DNA from: Shewanella gelidii
Lineage (GTDB): Bacteria > Pseudomonadota > Gammaproteobacteria > Enterobacterales > Shewanellaceae
Length of the DNA stretch: 64,000 bases
Assembly (NCBI RefSeq): GCF_014647855.1
Contig: NZ_BMPZ01000003.1
Location: 186,001 to 250,000 of the forward strand
Direction: 5' to 3'
Shown: piece by piece, positions 1 through 6,922 of the stretch
How positions within the stretch are numbered: position 1 is the first letter of the stretch
How the letters are laid out: each line of letters starts with the position of its first letter
Translations under genes and position numbers: made by a program
The notes under the pieces: generated by a model
What the model saw: only the letters and a program-made list of their open reading frames with translations
Databases searched by the model: none
Told to the model about the DNA's origin: nothing

Positions 1-31
1 ACTAGATAAAATCTTTTAAATTAATTCCAAT

Positions 32-1198
32 TCAGACTTTACTGTCTTGTAGGTAGATATTTGGCAGCCTGTAAGAGCCTGCAATAGCTTTATGTTTATT
101 TATACGACTTAAGTTCAAGCTCTGAGTAACATCAAAACCTAAAATTTTTGTTAATGTTCTTGCTAATATTCCTTGGTGGGCAACTTGAAGTTTTTTACTC
201 TCTACACTTCCACTATACTGGTGTTCATCATGATATAATTTAACTAGTAGCATATTTGCAATTGCGGCACTATATTGATGATAATATTCCATTAACTCTT
301 TGTCGTAGTCCATTTCCCCAACATAATCATATGGCCCTCTCAATCTCATATCTTCTCCTTCATCTAGTTCAGATTTACACCATTCTTTTTTCATATATAA
401 ATTTTTGAAATCTCCCAGTTTATAATCTGTTTTATCAATACTATCTGCTACATATGCCAACAATTTAACTTTTCCTTGAGTTGAACTTCTAGTATATAAT
501 TTTCCAAATTTCTCTGAGATATTATCTCCTGATTCTTCAGCAATTAAAGCAAGATCTGCGTCAGGATTTAAATCCCCTGGAACATATAATGTATTAACCA
601 ATCTATTATAATGGGCTTCTCCAAACTTAGCAGCATCAAAAATAGAAGCAATTGCATTTCTTTGAATCCCATTAGGAACATTAATAAAGAATTCATCTCC
701 ATCATTTTCTTTTTTAGTACTAAACGCCCAATTTACTGCGGAATTGCAATAAGTAATTGGCGTGTTTACTGCTATTATGTCAGTCCTAGGTTGATTATAA
801 AACGGGTTTAATCCAAGGTTTCTTTTTACTAACTCAATTGCAAACTGCATTGTTGGTTCAAAACATCTCTCAAGCACACTATTTTGTAAATATTTCTCAA
901 ACGCAGCTTGAGTTAATTCTCTTCCAGGTTCACTTTTCCCATCAATTTGATTACATACATCTTTAAAAAATCTGCGGCATAAATCACTATCAGCTTTGAT
1001 AAACCCGACGGGGAATAGGAACTCTTCAGGCCTTGCGCCTGCAATTAGGCCTGTTGAATTCAGCCCCCAAAGGCCAACACCGACTGCGCCAACAATGCCT
1101 TTTGACAGCCCCCTTCTAACACTATCTAGTTGGTTGTTCGCAGCCTGTTCCATATGCCTTTGTTCCTTATCGAGCAACTTTCTGATGTTTGAACACAT
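32..1198 (-). CDS. Hypothetical protein, AT-rich orphan
   Basis: I do not recognise this 388-residue protein. It has one moderately hydrophobic, glycine-rich stretch near residues 35-58 that could be a single membrane segment or a buried helix. The rest is polar, with scattered acidic patches and no catalytic motif I can name. I start it at the ATG at 1198, which is preceded by a weak AAGTGG. An in-frame TTG at 1219 has no ribosome binding site. The gene is clearly richer in A and T than everything to its right, which suggests recent acquisition. It reads leftward and ends 31 bases from the window edge, so its downstream neighbours are unseen. That it is coding is supported only by the long open frame. 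Confidence 0.65.
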   Translation of the reverse strand: MCSNIRKLLDKEQRHMEQAANNQLDSVRRGLSKGIVGAVGVGLWGLNSTGLIAGARPEEFLFPVGFIKADSDLCRRFFKDVCNQIDGKSEPGRELTQAAFEKYLQNSVLERCFEPTMQFAIELVKRNLGLNPFYNQPRTDIIAVNTPITYCNSAVNWAFSTKKENDGDEFFINVPNGIQRNAIASIFDAAKFGEAHYNRLVNTLYVPGDLNPDADLALIAEESGDNISEKFGKLYTRSSTQGKVKLLAYVADSIDKTDYKLGDFKNLYMKKEWCKSELDEGEDMRLRGPYDYVGEMDYDKELMEYYHQYSAAIANMLLVKLYHDEHQYSGSVESKKLQVAHQGILARTLTKILGFDVTQSLNLSRINKHKAIAGSYRLPNIYLQDSKV

Positions 1199-1312
1199 AT
1201 TAACCACTTCAGCGAACAAGGTAAAAACTATCCCAGCTTGGTATCTAAAATCGTGAGCAAAATCGCTGAATAAAATTCAACAACTTAATAAGGCTACTTC
1301 AAAGTTACCAGT

Positions 1313-1354
1313 GCGCTGGTGACTTAGCGCTTGTGGTTTAGCGCTGGTGACTTA
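1313..1354. repeat. Three tandem 14-bp repeats
   Basis: Three head-to-tail 14-base units occupy 1313-1326, 1327-1340 and 1341-1354. The outer two are identical (GCGCTGGTGACTTA) and the middle one differs at three positions. They lie between the start of the AT-rich orphan gene and the end of nrtR. The first unit also forms a short ACCAG/CTGGT hairpin with the bases before it. No function is evident. It may be a slippage product at the edge of the acquired segment. Confidence 0.7.
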
Positions 1355-1410
1355 ATAGGCAAGTATCTATTGCATGAACGTAACAGCAGAGCCGTCATGG
1401 ATGACACAAG

Positions 1411-2073
1411 TTATTGAGCACAGCCGTTCATCACTTGGTCAAACAAGACTTCACCACTGCCTCGGCGGCGATACAGAGCGGCTGGGCGTTGATTACCGGT
1501 GCGACTGTTGCCGGTTTCTTCCAGTAGGTTTGCTCTAGAAATGCGGCGCCGAAAAGCGGCACGATTTAACGGCACATCAAGAATAACTTCAAACGCTTGT
1601 TGCAGCTCACTTAAGGTAAACTCCTCACCAAGCAAATACACTGGCAATGTGCTGTAACGACTTTTCATTTTCAGCCGCTCAACAGCGTGGGTTACCAATT
1701 GGCGATGGTCGAATGCAATTTCTCCTTCACCTTGTAGCAAAGGCGCTACATCAAGCCAGTGCCACCCCTCCTGGGCTAGCATTTGCTCATCTTTAAATAG
1801 GCAAAAATACACCACACTGGCAGACCAACCGCGAGGATCGCGTTCACTCCCACCCACTGTAATCACCTGCTCTGAGAACGCAGGCGTCGGCAGTTTGTAG
1901 TCAATGAAAATACGCAGCAGTGCATCAGCAAGGCAGCGATCATGGGCTTTATTGACCTGGGTCGAAGGTAGGGCGAGATCATGTTGAAACGGAGCACATG
2001 GACGTCGATAAAATAACACCTGTAACTTGGCTTGATGCAATCGAAAACTAACAGCATCCACTGTGGTCATCAT
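1411..2073 (-). CDS. nrtR: NrtR-type transcriptional regulator of NAD metabolism
   Basis: This 220-residue protein has the NrtR architecture: a Nudix-like domain (about residues 8-145) followed by a winged-helix DNA-binding domain (about 150-215). The Nudix signature is degenerate, with the catalytic glutamates missing, while the family motif SERDPRGW is present near residue 77. This fits a ligand-sensing rather than hydrolytic domain. NrtR proteins are known to repress NAD biosynthesis genes and to respond to ADP-ribose. It is divergently transcribed from pncA-pncB, with a perfect palindrome in the shared 118-base gap, so it probably controls that pair and itself. Two ATG codons open the frame. 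GAGGAG lies 11 bases before the first. Confidence 0.9.
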   Translation of the reverse strand: MMTTVDAVSFRLHQAKLQVLFYRRPCAPFQHDLALPSTQVNKAHDRCLADALLRIFIDYKLPTPAFSEQVITVGGSERDPRGWSASVVYFCLFKDEQMLAQEGWHWLDVAPLLQGEGEIAFDHRQLVTHAVERLKMKSRYSTLPVYLLGEEFTLSELQQAFEVILDVPLNRAAFRRRISRANLLEETGNSRTGNQRPAALYRRRGSGEVLFDQVMNGCAQ

Positions 2074-2112
2074 ATCGACGCTAACTCCTCTGAGGACTGG
2101 GTTCTTCTTTAT

Positions 2113-2139
2113 TATCTAAAAGATATTATCTTTTAGATA
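2113..2139. promoter_or_regulatory. Probable NrtR operator (27-bp palindrome)
   Basis: A perfect inverted repeat with arms TATCTAAAAGATA and a single central base sits between divergent nrtR and pncA. Its position, 40 bases from the nrtR start and 52 from the pncA start, suits an operator covering both promoters. Each arm itself contains the smaller palindrome-like TATCTAAAAGATA. The link to NrtR is inferred from position and from the known self-linked regulon of this family, not from a matched consensus. Confidence 0.8.
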
Positions 2140-2191
2140 CAAAGTATATTAAGCTTATACTAAATTCAAGATCAAAGGGTGGTATCGAAGG

Positions 2192-2827
2192 ATGATTGCC
2201 AGTTTAGATGTGGATGCACAAAAGGGCTTTACTCCACTTTGTCCAGAGGAGCTTCCGGTACCGGAAGGCGCAGATATTGCCAAAGAGCTAAATGCCCAAG
2301 CAAAGCTCGTCGATCTTCGAATTGGTAGCAAAGATGCTCATAGTGCAAAGGCAGTATGGGCTGTCAACAATATCGACGAAGCCTTCCAGCCATTACCGTA
2401 CGATAACGCTGATCTCACTTGGCCTGTTCACTGTGTCCCTGGCACCTTAGGCTTTGAACTCATTGACGGTTTACCGGCTCCAACAGATTACGATTTCTTT
2501 GTATGGAAAGGTGTTGAACCCGATTTACACCCTTATGGCGCTTGCTTTCATGATATTGAAGAGCAAATGAGCACAGGCCTCATTGAGTTTCTCCGTGCCC
2601 ATGATGTCACTCAAATCGTGGTTGGTGGATTGGCCACTGATTTTTGCGTCAAAACCACGGTAATCCAATTATGCAACGCCGGTTTACAAGTCTTTGTGAA
2701 CCTCGCGGCGTGCAGAGGTATCGACCCGCATGGTGTAACCACCGCAATCGAGCTAATGCAGCAACACGGCGCAATTATGATTGAAGACCATCGGCAGCTC
2801 GTTCATCTTAGCCAGCAAGCGCGCTGA
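2192..2827 (+). CDS. pncA: Nicotinamidase (isochorismatase fold)
   Basis: Hydrolyses nicotinamide to nicotinate and ammonia, the first step of the salvage route to NAD. The 211-residue length matches the family. The catalytic triad is visible as D8, K106 and C152 (in GGLATDFC). Metal ligands correspond to D48, H50 and H80. It is followed after 22 bases by pncB, which uses its product, so the two are probably co-transcribed. Expression is probably set by NrtR through the palindrome upstream. AAAGGG lies about 12 bases before the ATG. Confidence 0.95.
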   Translation: MIASLDVDAQKGFTPLCPEELPVPEGADIAKELNAQAKLVDLRIGSKDAHSAKAVWAVNNIDEAFQPLPYDNADLTWPVHCVPGTLGFELIDGLPAPTDYDFFVWKGVEPDLHPYGACFHDIEEQMSTGLIEFLRAHDVTQIVVGGLATDFCVKTTVIQLCNAGLQVFVNLAACRGIDPHGVTTAIELMQQHGAIMIEDHRQLVHLSQQAR

Positions 2828-2849
2828 AGTGGGAAAACAGAATTAACCT

Positions 2850-4049
2850 ATGAATACCATTACGCCAATTATCAATAGTTTGGCCGATACTGATGCTTAT
2901 AAATTGCATATGCAACAAGCCGTGTATCATCAATATCCAGATGCTCAGGTCGTGGCGGAGTTTCGCTGCCGTGATGGTGAAGACCTTCGCCCATACCAAG
3001 GTGAAATTGAAGCCCATATTCATGCACTGGGTGATCTTAGATTTACTGAAAAAGAACTCAACTTCTTAGCCGGATTTAGCCATTTCAGCAGCGACTATTT
3101 AGACTTTTTAAAGGACTTTCGTCTGCAACCCGATATGGTGGAGTTCAGCATTATTGACGGCAGGCTCAATATACATATTCGTGGTCGTTGGCTCGATGTG
3201 ATTTTGTGGGAGATCCCAATACTGGCTATTGTCAGTGAAGTTCGCAATCGCAACCGCTTTTCCACGATTGATATCAGTCAGGCATTACCTGCTTTAGAGA
3301 AGAAAGTTGAGCTTGTTAAACACTTCGCCAAACAAAACGATATGGCGCAGTTTAGCTTTATCGATTTTGGCACACGGCGACGCTTTTCTTACCAAGTTCA
3401 AGATTTTGTCATTGCATATTTTAAGCAACATTTGCCAGAACACTTTGTAGGGACCAGCAATTATCACTTCGCTCAAAAGTATAATTTGTCACCGGTTGGC
3501 ACCCAAGCCCATGAATGGTTCCAAGCCCACCAACAACTTGGCGGACCATTAGAACAAAGCCAAACCGCTGCATTAGAGTCATGGTATAGCGAATATAAAG
3601 GTGCGCTAGGCATTGCACTAACAGATTGTATTACTATGGATGCATTTCTACGTGATTTTGACTTTGAGCTTGCTGAGCGCTTTCAAGGTTTACGCCACGA
3701 TTCAGGTGACCCTTTCATCTGGGGAGAAAAAGCCATCGCCCATTACTTGGCATTAGGAATTAACCCACAGCAAAAGCAACTGGTTTTTTCAGACGGTTTA
3801 AACCTTAGTAAAGCCATTGAGTTGCATCAACATTTCCGCGGACGGATCCAGACTAGCTTTGGCATTGGAACCAATTTAACGTGTGATATTCCAGCCGTGA
3901 AACCAATGAATATTGTTTTAAAACTGATTGAATGTAACGGCAAACCCGTCGCTAAGATTTCCGATACCAAAGGCAAATCGATGACAGTAGACAGCCAATA
4001 TATTGCGCAACTGCGCCAAGCCTTTCAATTAGAAAGCTACGCCAGTTAA
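2850..4049 (+). CDS. pncB: Nicotinate phosphoribosyltransferase
   Basis: Converts nicotinate and PRPP to nicotinate mononucleotide using ATP, the second step of nicotinamide salvage. The 399-residue protein aligns end to end with enterobacterial PncB from memory: SLADTDAYKLHMQQAV near the start, DFGTRRRFS near residue 172, and GTQAHEWFQAHQQ with H221 at the position of the phosphorylated histidine. GLRHDSGDP and FGIGTNLTCD form the phosphoribosyl-binding side. It forms a two-gene unit with pncA. No terminator is obvious in the 116 bases before csdA. Confidence 0.96.
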   Translation: MNTITPIINSLADTDAYKLHMQQAVYHQYPDAQVVAEFRCRDGEDLRPYQGEIEAHIHALGDLRFTEKELNFLAGFSHFSSDYLDFLKDFRLQPDMVEFSIIDGRLNIHIRGRWLDVILWEIPILAIVSEVRNRNRFSTIDISQALPALEKKVELVKHFAKQNDMAQFSFIDFGTRRRFSYQVQDFVIAYFKQHLPEHFVGTSNYHFAQKYNLSPVGTQAHEWFQAHQQLGGPLEQSQTAALESWYSEYKGALGIALTDCITMDAFLRDFDFELAERFQGLRHDSGDPFIWGEKAIAHYLALGINPQQKQLVFSDGLNLSKAIELHQHFRGRIQTSFGIGTNLTCDIPAVKPMNIVLKLIECNGKPVAKISDTKGKSMTVDSQYIAQLRQAFQLESYAS

Positions 4050-4165
4050 TCCCAAAAACACCTTGTATACCCGTGCAAGTCAGTCATGCTGGCTTGCAAA
4101 AGTTCGCTCGATACCAGAAAATCGCCCCACCAGACTATCACCCCGTAACCTTGTAGGACTGCCCA

Positions 4166-5377
4166 ATGACGCATGCCGAGTTGAGAAACCAATTCCCAAT
4201 ATTGAATCAACAGGTCGACGGCCACGCGCTTTGCTATTTAGATACGGCAGCAACGAGCCAAAAACCGCTCGTAGTTACAGAGGCAATGCGTCAGTTTTAC
4301 CTACAAACCAATGCCAATGTTCATCGTGCAGCGCACCGCTTATCCACTGAAGCTACTGAACAATATGAGTCTGTTCGATCCCAGCTCATGCACTGGTTAA
4401 ATGCCTCGCGCCTAGAAGAGATTATTTTTACCCATGGCACAACTGAAGCGATTAACATGGTCGCACACGGGCTAACCGAACACATAAATCCTAACGATCT
4501 CATCCTCGTTGATGGCAGTGCACATCACGCCAATATTGTTCCATGGCAACAACTTGCGAAGCGAACAGGTGCAACCGTAACCGCGATTCCACTCACGACA
4601 GATTGCAGATTAGATCGCGACGCTTTTCGCCAGTTATTAGCCGAGAAGCCCGTGCTTGTTGCTTTAAGCCATGTTTCAAATGCACTCGGAATCGTAAACC
4701 CTGTCGTCGAACTGACTGCAGAGGCGAAAGCTGCAGGAGCTCTAACACTCATTGACGGCGCGCAAGCTGTGGCGCATTTGAACGTCGATGTGCAATCTAT
4801 CGATTGTGATTTCTACGTGTTCTCAGGTCACAAAATGTATGGCCCTACAGGCGTTGGCGTCTTATATGGCAAGTATCACCAGCTTGATCGGCTCCAGCCG
4901 ATGCTAACGGGTGGAGAGATGATCAAAACGGTTAGTTTTTCGAGAACCACCTTTGGCCAGCTCCCCAATCGACTCGAAGCCGGGACGCCAGCTATCGCTG
5001 AAGTTATCGGCCTAGGCGCTGCCGTACGGTTTATGCAATCACTGATAACACTAGACATATTTGCTCATGAAGCGACATTACTGCAATATTTACAGCAACA
5101 GCTACAAGCCTTGGACGATATTCACCTCTATGGCGCTCACCCTGATAACGTGGGCGTTGTCGCTTTTAATCTTGCAGATGAGCACCATCAAGATGTTGGC
5201 ATACTCCTTGACCAACAACATGTCGCTATTCGCTGTGGCCATCACTGTGCAATGCCCTTAATGGCTTCACTTGATATCCCAGGTTGCTGTCGAGCATCGA
5301 TTGGCGTGTACACCACCAAACAAGATATTGATCGCTTTATTGAGGCGCTCCACTCAGTGAAAGAGCTTCTAGAATAG
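4166..5377 (+). CDS. csdA: Class II cysteine desulfurase (CsdA/SufS type)
   Basis: A PLP enzyme that removes sulfur from L-cysteine as a persulfide, for Fe-S cluster or other thiolation routes. The 403 residues carry the PLP-binding H121, the Schiff-base lysine K223 (SGHKMYGPTG) and the active cysteine C361 in RCGHHCAMPLM. The numbering falls within three residues of E. coli SufS. The sequence around the active cysteine is more SufS-like than CsdA-like. I use csdA because the next gene is a CsdE/SufE acceptor and no sufBCD genes are present. The ATG has AGGA about nine bases upstream. Confidence 0.88.
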   Translation: MTHAELRNQFPILNQQVDGHALCYLDTAATSQKPLVVTEAMRQFYLQTNANVHRAAHRLSTEATEQYESVRSQLMHWLNASRLEEIIFTHGTTEAINMVAHGLTEHINPNDLILVDGSAHHANIVPWQQLAKRTGATVTAIPLTTDCRLDRDAFRQLLAEKPVLVALSHVSNALGIVNPVVELTAEAKAAGALTLIDGAQAVAHLNVDVQSIDCDFYVFSGHKMYGPTGVGVLYGKYHQLDRLQPMLTGGEMIKTVSFSRTTFGQLPNRLEAGTPAIAEVIGLGAAVRFMQSLITLDIFAHEATLLQYLQQQLQALDDIHLYGAHPDNVGVVAFNLADEHHQDVGILLDQQHVAIRCGHHCAMPLMASLDIPGCCRASIGVYTTKQDIDRFIEALHSVKELLE

Positions 5378-5429
5378 TGCGATGTTACAATCGACGCTCA
5401 CCCGTTTTTGATTTAAATGAATAGATAAT

Positions 5430-5882
5430 ATGAATAGCGCCCCACCACAAACAAAGCTCAATGATTCAGACTTCCAAGAGTTTTTGCAGTTACAGCAGCA
5501 CCAAGCTGAGTCGATTGCACAAGCAACAAACTGGCAAGATAAATATCGACAACTGATGCAACTCAGCAAACAAATGACCAAGTTTGCGCCATCACTTCAG
5601 CATGATGACGCCTTGGTGCAAGGCTGCGAAAGTAAAGCCTGGGTCTATCATCGAAAGTTAGGTAACAAACATTATTTTATTGCCGATAGCGAAGCACGCA
5701 TCGTGAAAGGCCTCATCGCACTTCTTTTACTTGCTTGCCAAGGAAAGACAACTGAGGAATTACAACGATTTGATGCTCGAGACCATTTCCATTACCTAGG
5801 TCTTGAAGGCCAATTGAGCCCTTCAAGAGCAAACGGTCTATATGCTTTGGTGAACACAATACAAGCCGCTGCAGCTTGCTAA
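5430..5882 (+). CDS. csdE: SufE/CsdE-family sulfur acceptor
   Basis: Accepts the persulfide sulfur from the desulfurase encoded just upstream and stimulates it. The 150-residue protein has NWQDKYRQL near residues 34-42, the acceptor cysteine C66 in VQGCESK, and the DSEARIVKGL segment typical of the family. CsdE-like features (HYFIADSEARIV) outweigh SufE-like ones. Fifty-two bases separate it from csdA, consistent with one operon. Its stop lies two bases from the stop of the convergent NifX-like gene. Confidence 0.9.
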   Translation: MNSAPPQTKLNDSDFQEFLQLQQHQAESIAQATNWQDKYRQLMQLSKQMTKFAPSLQHDDALVQGCESKAWVYHRKLGNKHYFIADSEARIVKGLIALLLLACQGKTTEELQRFDARDHFHYLGLEGQLSPSRANGLYALVNTIQAAAAC

Positions 5883-5884
5883 CT

Positions 5885-6589
5885 TCAACTCTTCGTTTTA
5901 TCGATAGTACTAAAACCAGTGATCTGCGATCCAACTTGCTCAGATGGACGAGATAATCCTAGCACTGACGGCGCTTGCAATGACGAGCGTGCGCTTGCTT
6001 TTGATTTCGTCTGCGCTTGGCGCTTTTTTCTCCGTTCGGGGTTATTGCACGCCGTATTTCCTGCGCAACATTTTGTCGAATTTTGCGAATGATTACTTTG
6101 CTCTGCTTGCCCATGGTCTTCACTACAACAATGATGTGAGTCGCTATCGTGACCGGAACAACCGCCACCACACCCACCTTTCGCCTCATGTTTTAAAGAA
6201 GGTCGCCCTTGGCTTTGCTCCACCAGATGACGATGGGACTGCTGGCATAACAACAATTGCTTCTCTAGCGTTAAGCTCGTTGATCCTTTGCTCACACAAA
6301 TACCACGATCCAGCAATTTACCCAGCATGCGCTGACCAATATGATGAACAATGACGGTCTGGGCTCCCTGCTCCACAATAAGTGATAACATTGCTTTTTT
6401 ATCACTGCAGCTTCCTCCCAACGCAGGGTTTTCAAAGTTCGCGATCTCTTGCATTTCTTCATCAAAAAATACCACCCTCTGCGCTTTGGTAAAATGAGCA
6501 GATAGACGACCTCGGCTCATGGGCATGGCAATAATCATTCTTGGTTCCCCATTATCATTTGGAATAATTCTTAGCGATTGAATAGGCAC
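5885..6589 (-). CDS. NifX/NafY-like (dinitrogenase Fe-Mo cofactor) domain protein with Cys/His-rich tail
   Basis: The first 115 residues match the dinitrogenase iron-molybdenum cofactor-binding fold: MIIAMPMSRGRLSAHF at 18-33, then an alternating strand/helix pattern with IVEQGAQTVIV and GQRMLGKLLDRGI. Related proteins occur in bacteria that do not fix nitrogen and are thought to bind Fe-S or metal clusters. The second half has no fold I recognise. It begins with a cluster rich in cysteine, histidine and glycine (GGCGGGC, HHCCSEDH, KCCAGNTAC) and then turns basic and Ser/Gln-rich. I give the GTG at 6589 as start. The ATG at codon 18, with GGGGA seven bases upstream, is a serious alternative. 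It converges on csdA-csdE. Confidence 0.8.
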   Translation of the reverse strand: MPIQSLRIIPNDNGEPRMIIAMPMSRGRLSAHFTKAQRVVFFDEEMQEIANFENPALGGSCSDKKAMLSLIVEQGAQTVIVHHIGQRMLGKLLDRGICVSKGSTSLTLEKQLLLCQQSHRHLVEQSQGRPSLKHEAKGGCGGGCSGHDSDSHHCCSEDHGQAEQSNHSQNSTKCCAGNTACNNPERRKKRQAQTKSKASARSSLQAPSVLGLSRPSEQVGSQITGFSTIDKTKS

Positions 6590-6601
6590 TTGTTACTATC
6601 A

Positions 6602-6656
6602 ACAGTAAATAGCATATGCCACCTAATTATTGGCGTATGCCAACAATAATTACTGT
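6602..6656. promoter_or_regulatory. Nested inverted repeat upstream of NifX-like gene
   Basis: An outer 7-base pair of arms (ACAGTAA at 6602-6608, TTACTGT at 6650-6656) encloses an inner 9-base stem (GCATATGCC at 6612-6620, GGCGTATGC at 6632-6640, one G-U pair, 11-base loop). A competing symmetric element, TTGGC-GTAT-GCCAA, overlaps the inner right arm. It lies 13 bases before the GTG of the NifX-like gene, so it could be an operator or a leader RNA structure. It has no U-tract, so it is not a terminator. Confidence 0.5.
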
Positions 6657-6706
6657 GATCTGGCTTTTGTTTTTGAACTAGCTAGATTAAAAGTTGGTAA
6701 GACATT

Positions 6707-6862
6707 GTGAAATTAGTGATGAATTATCATGACTATTACGATCCAAATGAGGCGATAAATCGCATTGAGAACGCTGATAAAGGGAGCACCTTGAATACTC
6801 TTAACCATAGCGATAATGAGAGAAAATTCAGCCTAGAGGCACAGACACTTACAGTCCGGTGA
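6707..6862 (+). CDS. Possible small hypothetical protein (51 aa)
   Basis: A short open frame in an otherwise empty gap. It starts GTG with GGTAAG about five bases upstream, with an in-frame ATG at 6719, and ends TGA at 6860-6862. The product would be a polar 47-51-residue peptide with no cysteine, signal or membrane segment, beginning MNYHDYYDPNEAINRIENA from the ATG. I know no homologue. It reads toward the 3' end of cydC. Frame length alone is weak evidence and it may be chance. Confidence 0.2.
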   Translation: MKLVMNYHDYYDPNEAINRIENADKGSTLNTLNHSDNERKFSLEAQTLTVR

Positions 6863-6922
6863 AAGCTCCTTCCCACATCAATCGCAGTCTTCTGTGACAA
6901 CTAATGCGGGGAGTTTCATCGA

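Larger units (their letters stand above)
6590..6922. other. Intergenic region between NifX-like gene and cydC
   Basis: This gap holds a nested inverted repeat close to the NifX-like start (6602-6656) and one possible small open frame (6707-6862). Each is listed separately. I see no tRNA, clear terminator or known operator elsewhere in it. Confidence 0.6.

Noticed and set aside
4063..4350. 95-codon rightward frame between pncB and csdA
   Set aside because: It overlaps most of the first 60 codons of csdA in another frame, has no family resemblance, and csdA is certain.
5944..6354. 136-codon rightward frame antisense to the NifX-like gene
   Set aside because: The opposite strand encodes a recognisable NifX domain. 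The antisense frame is a by-product of its Cys/His/Gly-rich codons.
5885..6589. Part of a nitrogen-fixation cluster
   Set aside because: No nif structural or assembly genes are nearby. NifX-like domains are common outside diazotrophs.
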